Below, piece by piece: positions 10,963 to 22,570 of a DNA stretch of 64,000 nt. The position numbers and the translations under genes are program-made. Position 1 is the stretch's first letter; every line of letters starts with the position of its first letter. A model generated the notes under the pieces. It worked only from the letters and a program-made list of their open reading frames with translations. It made no database searches and had not been told where the DNA came from. This stretch comes from Macrosoma leucophasiata (taxonomy: Eukaryota > Arthropoda > Insecta > Lepidoptera > Hedylidae), in NCBI GenBank assembly GCA_036365455.1, contig JAWQUS010000002.1:930001-994000 (forward strand), read 5' to 3'.

Positions 10963-11150
10963 GCCACATTGTCTTGTGGACTTACTTCTGATTGATTACC
11001 CTTCCCTTTTCTCCCATGGGGACGAACGCCACATTGTCTAAAGAGAGTTACTTCTGATTACCCTTCCCTTTTCTCCCATGGGCACGAACGCCACATTGTC
11101 CGAAGACAGTACTGATTATCCTTCTATTTTCGCCCAAAGGGACGAAGAAA
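10963..11150. repeat. Tandem repeat, about 62-65 bp x 3
   Basis: Units begin GCCACATTGTC at 10963, 11028 and 11090. Each carries TTACTTCTGATTACCCTTCC-like and TTTTCTCCCATGGG-like blocks. The third unit is more diverged. It is non-coding. Confidence 0.75.
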
Positions 11151-11334
11151 GAAGGAACCCTTCTTGCTCGATGTCTAGTTATTTCTTATTTATGTAATTT
11201 GTGGGAGACTGGTGCCTAAACTAAGATGGATCGATGTACTATATGGTTGTTAGTAACCCACCCGTTCGTGGAAAACCTTTCTGTTACCCCCTACACGTTT
11301 CTATTATTTTTAAAGAATGAAAACAAGAATGGTC

Positions 11335-11535
11335 ACTTTAATCTTATGTATGTATGTATCTTCACGCCAGGTCCCTAACGGGGTAGGCAGAGAGTGTAGA
11401 GCACTAGATATCCCGGTCCTGATATACCTCACGTGCCTCATCTACCTTCATCATTCTCTTCATACATGCACGCCGATTCCTAAGAATTGACCGCACCATC
11501 AGACAGAACTCGACCTATTTGGTCATGATAGGTCA
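11335..11535 (-). mobile_element. RTE-type LINE 3' end fragment
   Basis: The inverse of this block matches the 3' part of the element at 18530-18690: GGTCGAGTTCTGTCTGATGG, then GGCGTGCATGTA, then CTGCCTACCCCGTTAGGGAC. It is a 5'-truncated LINE tail. Confidence 0.65.
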
Positions 11536-11999
11536 CTTTAATCATGATCACAAATGTCTCATACCTAGGTCCGATCTCGTGTTACTTTATGATTTCACGT
11601 GCTAAAACGTCTAATATCTGTTTATTTTAGGCCTCCCCAGCGAAATTCCACATTGCGAACCGTTAACAAATCAAACTTGCTTTCAGACTACTATGAAATG
11701 TAGAGACATTTAATATTTCATACCCCATCAAAACTTCTGAACTTAGGTTCCCTGAGCTGCAGTTTGGGACATATTATATACAGGTCACTTGTGTTCTCAG
11801 TAGTTCAACCGTATTTCGTTGCGTTATACGCAATCGATTGTAAACTAATGGGTTTATAGGAGGCATATTGGTTTATCGACAACGATCTGGCAGTATTGCT
11901 TCATAATTACTATAGGTTTGACGCAATCGCTTCCGAAATCACTAACATCAGTGATGTTTGAAGCAAATATCACGATTTTAAAGATATAACGGAATTTTA

Positions 12000-12440
12000 C
12001 GCCTGTAATTCCCGAAGGGGGTATGCAGAGGTAAATGCATGAAATCAAGCATACTTACATGCAAACACTATCGATTCGCGGGGTACATTACCAAACTTCA
12101 AGGTACTGGGAAACTTCCAGAAAATGGAAAAGTCCCAATAGAACCAGAGATAAAGGACTTTACACCGTTATGTCTGATAGCCCCCGACCCGAGAATCGAA
12201 TCCAAGACACACTGCGGATACTCCGCTAAAATTCCATACAAACGCTTAATTTGGTCTCTATTACACAGACATCGTGTACGTCGGCAGTGCGTAGCACGTA
12301 GAGAATACCAAACGTCGCCCATAAGAGGGGAGGAGGTTGGGTGGAAGTGTCCATTCTATACGTAGTATTATTACATATTCTCTGCTCAGGACCCTCGTAG
12401 TAGTGGCTTACTGCCACTAGGCAACGAGGGTAACGAGGGT
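12000..12440 (-). mobile_element. SINE family C interrupted by repeat family D
   Basis: The SINE tail and body run from 12000 to about 12207. They stop within the B-box side (AATCGAATCCAAGAC) and resume at about 12385 with AGGACCCTCGTAGTAGTGGC and the tRNA head. The intervening 12208-12384 is a family D repeat. Confidence 0.65.
12208..12384 (-). repeat. Interspersed repeat family D, inserted copy
   Basis: It has the block from CACTGCGGATACTCCGC through AATTTGGTCTCTATTACACA to TATAGTATTATTACATATTCTCT-like sequence. Copies are at 15241-15450 (plus), 16926-17137 (plus) and 51137-51358 (minus). No coding potential or clear terminal inverted repeats were seen. The class is unknown. Confidence 0.65.
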
Positions 12441-15240
12441 TTATTGATATATTTTCATAAAATCATAACTAATTCAAAGGATTCTCGTTACTATTAGATA
12501 CTGAATATCACATAAATGTACCCATATGGTCCCAAATATATTTATCGTTTCGAGGAAGAATATAATCATATTGGATGTCAGTTGACGAAGACCATTGAAC
12601 ACTGTGATTGAACAGTGGCACCGCATTTGTGCTTTAGAGAAAATGTTAATTGACCACCTCGCATCATACTGAATTACATCTCTACATTAGTAATACTTTC
12701 TATTCACTATTTAGTATTTATTCTAGAATTACTACTGATTTTTTTTGGCAAATATTCAGTAAAAAAGATATCTAAGCCAGTTTTATATTTCGGTTAGCCT
12801 TTCGAAGCATATTTTTAAAATAGTCCGCTTAATTAAACCGGTGCAAGAAACAAGTTGCAAAAAATCTCCTTAGATATGTCGCATTTACCATCACAATAAC
12901 AAAAATACCGCATTTCAGTGCTTAAATTTACATTAACAAAATAATTCTACATATCTCCCACTATATTACAACTTCAAATATAAATTAGTATTACATTTGC
13001 TCAGGCACCTAAATACATCATCCATATCTTAACTAATATAATTATAGTTTAATAGGTTGTTAAATTCCTATGCAATGCGATGTTTATGGGAATATTTAAA
13101 ATTTTGTCTCGCGTACCAAACGGCCAAGGGTGATTAAAAAAGTTAACTCTTTGCGCCATTACCCTCGAAAATGAAAGATATTCATCGCAAGAGGAAATTA
13201 AAAAAAACCGAATAATATAACTTTTACATGAGTAAATGTCATATTGCATTTAACCCAATCTAATAATAGTTTTTTTTTTTTAAATTGACGTTGGGTGGAA
13301 TTTGGACCTGTGACCTCTTTTCGAACTAGTCCAGCCGCTTAATCAACTTCGGTCTAAGAGGCTTCGGTAAGTTCGGTAGCTTATTATTTTTATTATTAGT
13401 GGTAAAGCGGTTAAGCTATACAGAGATCGCAGATTCCAATTCAGCTTAAAAATTAATTTATTCAGTGAAGGTAACACTAAACGGCGGAAATTCGTGTTTT
13501 TGGAAAATTGAGGGTAGTTAGGTATATAATTGTATAAATAAATCAGAGAAGATCAATTGCAATAAATATGAATTACCATTTTGTCGATTGTTGTTCATTC
13601 ATGTTCTATAATACATTCTATGGCCATTAATCATCTCGGCAAAACTTAAACTATTTAATTTCAATACAAACAACATAATTATTATTCCTTAATCGTCCAC
13701 CAAATGCTTAGCGCTACATGAGGAAATAAAATACCATATTCTTTTCTGTTACTTTTTCTCAGTTATATAAGTAATTTAAAACATTTTTTACGACTAATCA
13801 GGCACAGATATAAAGCATCGTATTGCATAGGACCTCCGTCGCCACTCCAAAAGTAAGTTCAACACAAATAAAATGTGAACGTCTCAACACTTACCCGCTA
13901 GAGGGAAACAAGATTACCATATCTTACAAATTTATTTACAGGTTATTTAATACATTTACAGAATTATAAGAATACAATAAAACACTTAAATCGAAATGGG
14001 ACATTCTGTCTGCTGAAAATCAACACTTAGTTACGCGTACAAAACAATGACTTTCCAGTGTTTGATTTTGCTTTTTAAAGACATGTTAAGTTGCATAGTA
14101 CATAAAGATAGGCAAGACAATCAAATATTAGATTCGCAGAAAGAACGTCGAGATATCTATAACAAATAAGATATTTTTTCAGTCCCATTTAATTATAAAT
14201 AGATAGAAAAAAAATATTCTAAATAAACTCCCAAAATGAGCTCACATCACACGAAACTCGAACGCACATAGCGCTATGTCTCATACCAGCTTTAATTTTT
14301 TTTAACTATCAACGGAAATCATCGAATCTTGTCTTAAATTAAATTTAATATTCGTTTACTATACAGTGGCAATTAGGCTCAAGAGATCATTTTTTAAGTA
14401 ACAACAATTTAGAATCTAGATTGGTTTTCGTCAAAACTTTTTTGAAAGCTGTTTCGACAAGCCAATAACTGATTCGCTTAGAAAACAAATTCAACATAAT
14501 CCTACACAAAACTATTTTATTTTTTTCAATTTTTTTCATATTGTCACCTATCAATTTAAAGATGGCGCAAATATTATACATTTTGTCAAAATTAAGTGCA
14601 GTCGAATTGAGCTATCATTTCTCGGAGGCGTGAAATTATTTTATCCCTAATAATTATTGTGATAGATATATTCAAGAAACAAAGTAGCTCGTTCAAAGTC
14701 TAATCGAAATAAAATATTTCAGAAATATACATACTTAGATGATTTTAATTAGGATATTTAAAACAATAATTTTCAGTATTATTTGTTGCCGAAGAGAGAA
14801 TATTGACTTGATTGAAAAACTATGATTGATAACGATATATCGAAGTATGTACATACTATGGTGACATACATACATTGATATGATTAAATTTTGATAGTTT
14901 TCGAAGAATGAACTCGAAATAATAATGAATATTATTTCGAGTTTTTCATTGTTGCAAGGAAACGATGAGGAAATGCAAATATTTACTTGATTATTCAATG
15001 TTACGTTTACTTACTTAGTTTATTCCAAGAATGCCTATCAAAGATACCAAGGTGACATGATATCTCAGGTTACTCGAATGATGACTTAAATTTCATTAAA
15101 AGGATAAAGGTACCTTATGGCATAAGAAATATCTACTCTGTCGTTGTGCCCTTTGGGGTCGAAACGCCTAGGTCCATAGGGCATGTCTCCAATTTGAAGA
15201 CATTGCGAAGCGTTTAATCGGCACTTCTCGTGACCAGAGG
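12441..15240. other. Gene-free AT-rich stretch
   Basis: About 2.8 kb with many stops in all frames. A perfect short palindrome lies near 14911-14942 (arms ACTCGAAATAAT / ATTATTTCGAGT). No exon-like stretch, RNA gene or recognised transposon was seen. Confidence 0.45.
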
Positions 15241-15450
15241 CAGAGAATATGTAATAATACTACGTATAGAATGGACACTTCGACGTCCAGCCCGATTTGC
15301 ACACATACACAACCCCTGCCTCTCTTATGGGCGACGGTTGGTATTTTGTACGTGCTACGCACACAGGTGCGCGTGTAAGTACACGTCACTGATGGATAGA
15401 AACCAAATTAAGCGTTTGTATGGAATTTTGGCGAAGTGTCCGCGGTGTGC
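15241..15450 (+). repeat. Interspersed repeat family D
   Basis: It starts CAGAGAATATGTAATAATAC and ends GTGTCCGCGGTGTG. It matches 16926-17137 closely. Confidence 0.7.
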
Positions 15451-15619
15451 CAGAGGGCCGTATTTCGGCCAGGGAATAAGCATTGCCATTCAACGTGGCA
15501 ATACTGCCAGCCTTTTGGGAACATTGCCGCAGAAAGACGGCGATGTGTTTTTTTTATGCATGTACATAACCGCTTTATCTATTAATTTTAAAATGGTACA
15601 CATATTCTTATATACTAAT

Positions 15620-15845
15620 TTACTGGTGGTAGAATGCCGGTGTAGGGACTCGAGGGCGTAGAACCACCGCATTACCTAATCAATCAGCACTATCGTGTTC
15701 TAGTTAGATGGTAATGTATGGCCCCGTAATAACTATCACGGGAACAACAACGAATGTGTCAGGGGTGGCAACGTCTACCGGAGTCATCAATTAACATCCA
15801 AGTGAACTGCGTGGTTGTTAGCCAACTTCGTTACATAAAAAAAAA
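15620..15845 (+). mobile_element. SINE family A copy
   Basis: Starts TTTACTGGTGGTAGAATGCC and ends in an A-tract near 15845. It is partly deleted in the middle. Confidence 0.7.
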
Positions 15846-16091
15846 CTAAATTTACTCTTAAGACGAAAACTATGGAATCATTCCGCAAAAAGTTTGCAAC
15901 GCCATAGCGTAATAATGCGCATTAATTAACCTTCCTAGTGTTGCTAGGTCGATGTCCATAATTCAATGTCAAGAGATCTTGTAAAATGTACTGCAGAGTA
16001 TAAAGTTGCATGAAATTAACTCGGAAAATGTGTTGTAAAACAGCATTCAATGAAACCGGATTAAACGTTGTGGCCATCCACATTCTTCACT

Positions 16092-16397
16092 CGTTTTATG
16101 CCTGTAATCCCCGAAGGGGTAGGCAGAGGTAAATGCATGCATTCAATCATACATGCAAACACCCACGATTCGCCGGTTACGTTTTGGTCCATGTAACAGG
16201 TGGCGAGCCTGTTGACATCTCCGGACACATTACCAAACTTCGAGGTACTGGGACACATCCAGAAAATAGAAAAAATTCCAATAGAACCAGAGATAAAGGA
16301 TTTACACCGTTATCTCTAACATCCCTCGACCCAGGCCACTACTACTACGCTGGAGTCCCGGGTAGTAGTAGTCAGCACCAGGCTACTGAGGCAGTTT
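16092..16397 (-). mobile_element. SINE family C, near full length
   Basis: Same body as 112-416. The head carries a small inverted rearrangement around 16338-16385 (CACTACTACTACG then GTAGTAGTAGTC). Confidence 0.75.
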
Positions 16398-16490
16398 ACT
16401 CGTTTTATTACGAAAATATAAGATACTAGCGGCCCGCTCCGGCTTCGCACGGGTGAAATGTTACCTACATTACTACGACCTACGACCTAT

Positions 16491-16700
16491 TGACGACCCG
16501 GTTAGTCCAGCGGTGTGAAACCATCGTTTGATTCGAAGGGTCGCGGGTTCGATCCCCGCACCGGGACAAATATTTGTATGGCCTACAGATATTTGTTTCG
16601 GGTCTGGGTGTGTGTATGTGTTGTATGTGTACAACGGCACCCACGACACAGGTTTATACCTACTCTGGGGCTGTGAGTGTAAGCGTATTTTTTTTTTTTA
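16491..16700 (+). mobile_element. tRNA-derived SINE, family B, near full length
   Basis: Head TGACGACCCGGTTAGTCC, B-box GGGTTCGATCCCC, body, ACAACGGCACCCACGACACA block and a terminal T-run. Confidence 0.85.
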
Positions 16701-16925
16701 CTGCTTCTTCTAATATGGTAATAATCTTTAGAGCTGCGAAACCGTTTATTTTTCCTTTAAACCGCTGTGCTGTATCTGTTTCATAAATACTATCATCCCC
16801 AAAAACACACCCTTAGGGGTCGAATTTCCCAAAATCCCATCTCAGGTAGCACCTACGTGCTGAGAAATCCCCATGCATTTGAGACTCCTAGCACTAGTAG
16901 TAACGAAAGAACACGGTCCACGTTG

Positions 16926-17137
16926 GCAGAGAATACGTAATAATACTACGTATAGAATGGACACTTCGACGTCCCGCCCGATTTGCACACATACACAACC
17001 CCTTCCTCTCTTATGGGCGACGGTTGGTATTTTGTACGTGCTACGCACACAGGTGCGCGTGTAAATACACGTTACTGATGGATAGACACCAAATTAGGCG
17101 TTTGTACGGAATTTTGGCGGAGTGTCCGCGGTGTGAC
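16926..17137 (+). repeat. Interspersed repeat family D
   Basis: Matches 15241-15450. It is followed directly by the inverted copy of the repeat nested in the 5009 MITE (17141-17285). Confidence 0.7.
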
Positions 17138-17140
17138 GTA

Positions 17141-17285
17141 CACTATATGAAAAGATAGAGAAAAATACGTAGAATCATGGAAAAATACTCAAAAAATAGA
17201 ATCGTTGTTTTTTGTCGGAAATATTTATTTTGTGTAATTTTTGTATGACAACAATATGTCACCATATTGCCTAAAGAAAAATAAC
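17141..17285 (-). repeat. Inverted copy of the repeat at 5320-5464
   Basis: It shares GTACACTATAT, GAAAAGATAGAGAAAAATAC, AATCGTTGTTTTTTGTCGG and ATGACAACAATAT in inverse order to 5320-5464. Confidence 0.6.
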
Positions 17286-17825
17286 CGGTTAACATTGATA
17301 TTCAACGTCATTATGAGACTCAAGTCATTTATGAGGTGAATTCAAAATTACGTTTTAATGTTCGTTAATAATTTGTGGACCGCGGCCGTGAACTTTGTTT
17401 TAAAACAGCAACCGTTGTTATGTTGATATAAAAGCCACATCGGATGGGTTTTTAACCGACTTCGAAAAAAGGAGGAGGTTCTCAATTCGTACGAATCTTT
17501 TTTTTTTATGTATGTTCTCCGATAATTTGAAAACGCCGGTACCGTATAATTTTGGATAATTTTGTTTGAAAGGGTGTGCCTCACAGTTGGTCCCATTGTT
17601 ACCATGTCAATATGTGATGATGGGATCCTGGAGAAATCGAGGGAACTCTTCAAATTTCATAGCACACTTGAAAGATTTTCGATATTTTTAGAGTTCCTTT
17701 TTAGGGAAAAAAGGAACCCTTATAGGATCACTCGTGCGTCTGTCTGTCTGTCTGTCCGTCCTTCACAGCCGATTTGCTCCGAAACTACTAGACCGATTGA
17801 GTTGAAATTTGATGAATATATATAA

Positions 17826-18690
17826 ATTGGTGAACTGTCTGCTTTACGCAGATGATGCGGTAATTGTTAGCTCTACACCATCTGGGCTACAAGCACTAGT
17901 CACAGTCATGAAAGAGGATTGTATGGAGAAAGGCTTACAATTGAATGTGGATAAAACTAAAGTATTAGTATTTGAAAGAGATGAACAGAGAACAAATGCA
18001 AGGGTAGTAGTAGTAGATGATGCAGTGTAAGAACAGATGGATGAAATTGTATATCTTGGATGTGCTTTTAGCAAGGATGGTAGGTACACCACTGACAGAA
18101 AGAAGAGTGCTTGCTGGGAATTGCGTGAATGGAGCGTTGGGTAAGCTGCTAGAATCTAAACATCTCAGCCAGCGGGCTTGACTAGCTGTACATAATGCTG
18201 TACTTACTCCAACGCTTTTATATGGAAGCGAGAGCTGGGTATACAGGAAAGAGCATGAAAGTAAGTTAAACGCGGTCGAGATGAGATCTTTGCGCAAGAT
18301 CTGCGGTGTATCACTCACCGATCGCGTTCGTAATGAAGATGTAAGAAAGAGGCTTTGTGTGAATGATAGTATCGGTGTAAAAATGAAAAAAGGCATGCTC
18401 CGATGGTTCGGGCATATAGGTAGAATGTCGAATGAGCGAATGATAGATAGCAGATATACAATGCGAATGTGGATGGTTGCAGAGGCCCTGGAAGACCAAG
18501 ACTGACCTACCATGACCAAATAGGTCGAGTTCTGTCTGATGGTGGGGTCAAAAGTCTTAGGAATCGGCGTGCATGTATAAAGAGAATGATGAAGGTAGAC
18601 GAGGCACGAGAGGTTTGTTAGGACCGGGGTATTTGGCGCTCTACACTCTCTGCCTACCCCGTTAGGGACCTGGCGTCAAGATACATACAT
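17826..18690 (+). pseudogene. Broken RTE-type LINE reverse transcriptase, 3' part
   Basis: The frame from about 17826 shows the reverse transcriptase catalytic box LLYADDAVIV and then GLQLNVDKTKVLVF, ending in a stop at about 18030. Homologous sequence continues in other frames: YLGCAFSKDGRY, LLYGSESWV, then EMRSLRKICGVSL, KKGMLRWFGHIGRM and a 3' tail with CCTACCCCGTTAGGGACCTGG. This order is typical of lepidopteran RTE-like non-LTR elements, which copy their RNA by target-primed reverse transcription. Stops and frameshifts show it is dead. Upstream endonuclease sequence is absent, so the copy is 5'-truncated. Tail fragments of the same family are at 11335-11535 and about 32325-32400. Confidence 0.8.
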
Positions 18691-18738
18691 ACATAAGTTT
18701 AAAGTTAAGGAGATCAATTTTTATGTATGTTGGTTTTA

Positions 18739-19041
18739 CTATAAGGTGAGAAAATAACTTAGATAGTATAATTTAATTCTTTTAATTATAGCCATTACAA
18801 AACAAAGTAAAAAAATAGTTTGGTATAATGGTGTCGGAGATTTTGTTGCGAGTTCAGTAGTTAACTCAGGTACTACCGGTGTATCTGGCGATGAGTTGTC
18901 TACACTGAACGACTTCTTGTTTACTCTTTTTTCTTTTTGAAAATCTGCAGGCTCAGAATTGTAGTACGCCTGTGAATGTTTTATGGCATTTCCGGTGATA
19001 ACCTCCATCTGTATATTTATCAGGTAAAATAATGTTCGCAT
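18739..19041 (-). CDS. Possible small exon, unrecognised
   Basis: A 100-codon minus-strand frame lies outside recognised repeats. The middle (DNSSPDTPVVPELTTEL) is Ser/Thr/Pro-rich. The C-terminal part is hydrophobic, with TIFLLCFVMAII followed by basic residues, like a membrane anchor. An AG acceptor-like site (CTGCAG before ATTTTC) occurs inside it near 18945. No family was recognised, and a chance open frame in AT-rich DNA is quite possible. Confidence 0.22.
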   Translation of the reverse strand: MRTLFYLINIQMEVITGNAIKHSQAYYNSEPADFQKEKRVNKKSFSVDNSSPDTPVVPELTTELATKSPTPLYQTIFLLCFVMAIIKRIKLYYLSYFLTL

Positions 19042-19076
19042 ATTTAAGGTTATGTTTTTTTCTGACTTTCAGTTAT

Positions 19077-19280
19077 AAAAATACGCTTACGCTTAGACTC
19101 ACAGCCCCACAGAAGGTATAAACCTGTGGGTACCGTTATACACATATAACACATACACAAATACTCAGACCCGAAACAAATATCTGTAGGCCATACAAAT
19201 ATTGGTCCCGGTGCGGGATCGAACCCGTGACCCTTCGAATTAAACGGTCATCTCACACCGTTGGGCTAAGCGGATCGTCA
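19077..19280 (-). mobile_element. tRNA-derived SINE, family B, near full length
   Basis: Minus-strand copy with B-box side GGGATCGAACCCG and head end near 19280. Confidence 0.8.
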
Positions 19281-19415
19281 GTTTGACATTTCTTTAATGT
19301 CTCTTCAGAAAGCAAAATTAATTTTCCCTCACTTTTATTACAAATTAATTATTCAACGGTTTCTGTACGTATAACAGTTCACACTACACAATATATATTA
19401 CGGAGTACACAGCTG

Positions 19416-19640
19416 ATGCGCAGAAAGAGATCGCCGTGGACCGATCATGCTATTTCACTCGCACCAATGTACATGTATATTCATCGCACGCACGCCTGGA
19501 GTAGACTTCAATGTGCCTGGGAAGATAGGGGAACCATCGAAAGTGACTTGGAATTGTGGAAACATTATTCGTATAGTTTCCTGAATAACTTAAATAAAAG
19601 TCAGATTATATACTATGACGAAAGTAGATTTATAAATAAT
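19416..19640 (+). pseudogene. Possible LINE fragment
   Basis: The short frame has SPWTDHAIS and, later, a DLELWKHYSYSFLNN...IIYYDESRF pattern. This resembles the linker between endonuclease and reverse transcriptase in many non-LTR elements (SPW near its start, then W-x-x-Y...N and Y-Y). The evidence is pattern only. Confidence 0.3.
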
Positions 19641-19920
19641 TAAACTATGAGGGTGTCTGGCAAGGGGTTGTTACCGTCTTAAGTGTCCGCCAATAAACGA
19701 GGCGGTTTCTAATATGATTGTAAGTAAAAATATATGAAAATTAAGTTTTATACTATCACAAATTTGAAACACAATTTTACTCACATTTACTACCTGTTAC
19801 CTGCCAAAGCCACCGCGACCCAGGTTGTTTGGTTTTGCTTATACCTGTATAGGGGACATATATAGAAGAATTTCCAGGTTTTATAATATAACGAAGGTCT
19901 GGGCGTCTCAGGCTCTTAGA

Positions 19921-20095
19921 ATATTATGGGCGGTTTGAAAACATCCGACAGCGGGTTGGCCACTAACCCCAACACCTCCACCAATCCGCATTGGAGCAGC
20001 GTGGTGGAGTAAGCTCCAGGCCTCCCCCCAAAAAGGGGAGAGACTCGTGCCCAGCAGTGGGACGTATAATGGGTTGCCATTATTATTTATTATAT
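19921..20095 (+). mobile_element. 3' part of the 5S-headed SINE (or its LINE partner)
   Basis: It has GGCGGTTTGAAAACATCCGA to GCCCAGCAGTGGGACGTA, as in 1410-1770, but lacks the 5S-like head. Confidence 0.65.
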
Positions 20096-20301
20096 ATTAG
20101 GTAATGCGGTGGTGCCTACGAGATCCTTCACTGGAGCTCTACCACCAGTAAAGTAAGTAGATATGTCTTTTTGATAGTTATTACCGGACCAACAACCGGA
20201 ACACGGTAGTGCTAAACGCTAACATTTAGCGGCAGATAAATTAGGTAATGCTGTGGTGCCGCCGCCCTCGAGCTCCTACACTGGGATTCTACCACCAGTA
20301 A
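20094..20301 (-). mobile_element. Two SINE family A head fragments in tandem
   Basis: 20094-20152 and 20175-20301 both end in the inverse of TTTACTGGTGGTAGA. They are two separate truncated copies in the same orientation. Confidence 0.6.
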
Positions 20302-22430
20302 AACTTCTTGATACATAAATAGTATATTCGGGAACATAAACAATGTGCACCACATTATGGTTTTGGCAACGATCCATGTTTTACATTAAAATAATTTAGA
20401 GTTTTATAGAAAATAAACATGAAGCTTCATATATATAAATAATACAAGGTACATGAGTTTTCGTGATCGGCGGATTTTGTTTTTAAAACTCTAATTAGCA
20501 CCTGACGCTTTTTAACATAGTAGCGATATTTAAAAAAAAAAAAATTATTCAACTAAATCAATAGAAATATACGGAGGACCTAAATTTTATAGTATATTTA
20601 AAATTATGAACCTTATAATAGGTACCATACAACCATTCAAATCACATTGCTGCTAATTTTCATTACTAACGCGTAAGAAACTAAATTAAATATTTATCTA
20701 AACAAAAATGAATCACCGAATTGTATGTATGTACGCGCATAATTTCCAAGGACTGTGTTAAATTGGATAAATCTTTATTTTATGTGTTCGTTATTATTAG
20801 GAGAAGATTTGTATGAAAAAAATAGCATGTGGCGGTGCGAAGTTCTTCGGGACAACTAGCACCTTATAATAAAATTTATCTGAACACGAACAACATTAAA
20901 ATAACGTCCAAATGATCTCTATGGTTACAGTTATAGCAGGCATTTCGGGAATTCCCCGCATTGCCAGAGCAGGGTAATACCGACCGTAATGAATTTATGC
21001 GATGTTATCGTCTAAAGAAATCTCAATATGTACCGGTTTTTATACAATAACTGGCCTTTTTACCTATTCATTCACTATTTAATGAACAAAACTGTTGAGA
21101 TATTGTTATAGGCCGAACGTGCTTGAAATTGAAAAACCAATAGGTACTCGTGGCTATTCTTTTCAAAAGTCTCCTGCCTACCCAAAGGACATAACATGAC
21201 TATTGTCCATTGCAGTACTTCTAAGAAAAAAAAACAATTTTCTTTCTAATTTGATTTCTATTTACAACATATTATAAAATTGAGTCACTCGCTGCGTTTG
21301 TCTGACTACATGAACGCGATAAACTCCACGCTTTGTTATCCGTGCGAAGCCGGAGTGGATTGCTAGTCTGTACAATGCCATGATTGTTTATGACACGGCA
21401 TCACACATCGAGCTTTCAAATCTAAACACGTCCTTTGAAACGACGACACGTTGAAATTCTTGGAGCACAAACAATATAGCTCAGATCATATCTGCAAGTC
21501 AATTTCCATAAGCTTCTAGCGTCAGCCACTTTCCTCGTTTTATTAATAATTAAATTTTATCTGACGAAGAGCCAATGAAAAAATTTAAATGGCTCAGAAT
21601 TCTATCGATTATTGTGTTGAGTTCCGAGTGCAGCTGTGCAAATTTCACTTTGTTACAGCTATGACGAAGGCTATTTGCAAATCATGATGACTATTCGATT
21701 ATGCATTACTCACATAAAAACCCTCCAGGAAAAGTTAATAATAAATTCGAATTATGATACTGGAAAGAGTGAACATTTCGAATTCATTGACATAATATTT
21801 TATTAACAGTAAAGATGTGCATGATTTCTCAAGATTCATTTTGCAGTTGACAGCAAAACAAAAACGCCGAAACACATTGACCTATATGTACTTACATTCC
21901 CCTTGGTAGCATGGTTCCAGTTTTTTGCATGCAATTATCTATGTCATGACAGCGGACTGACGTGAAATCGTATTACTAAATATCTGTCAAATCAATTTAA
22001 AAACGGAACCTACTACTCTATTAATTTATTAACCTCATCGCCGAAACATTACTTTTTTGACATTGAAAACAAAACAATCTTGAACGATAATTCGCGAAAG
22101 TCCGTAATGCTCGTATTCATTTTTGAACAACACGTAAGTAAAGCTCATCACGTAAGGCAGTTTATGATGGCTGCCTGAGCGTCTGCAATTCCTATAGTAC
22201 ACTGCGTGGGCCGTAATGACACCCAGCTACAACAAAAGAGCGTGTATATATGTATACGCGATATAATGCATGTTCAGGTAGGCAAGTACGCTTATGAGAC
22301 AGTTCCTTCCATAGATGTAGTATTGTACTCCTTCAATAGCCGACTTTTATATCAGTTTCTTTGATGGGCTAAGCATGACATAAAGTTCTAAGATTTTTTT
22401 AAATGATCCGGCAAACTAGTAATAACATGA
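20302..22430. other. Gene-free AT-rich stretch
   Basis: No exon or RNA gene was recognised. 21875-22010 is related, in inverse orientation, to 28253-28396 (shared GGTTCCAGTTTTTTGCAT and TTTAAAAACGGAA). Confidence 0.45.
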
Positions 22431-22570
22431 ATGATAAGTGAATACAAATATGTGTTGCCATCCCTGAGGCCTAAGTTGTTATACCTCTATCATTTATTAC
22501 TTTGTCATTTATGACATTCATAACCTAACCGGAACACGATAGTGGTCAACTCTACCACTTGCAGCGGATA
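22430..22570 (-). mobile_element. Degenerate SINE family A fragment
   Basis: It retains CCATCCCTGAGGCCTAAG, AACCGGAACACGATAGTG and CTACCACTTGCAGCGGATAGAT-like remnants. Confidence 0.45.

Noticed and set aside
15230..15661. 143-codon plus-strand frame
   Set aside because: It runs through family D repeat and the start of a family A SINE; the composition follows the repeats.
16500..16566. tRNA-like GGTTAGTCCAGCGGTGTGA...GGGTTCGATCCCC
   Set aside because: It is the head of SINE family B, continuous with a conserved body and found five times in the window.
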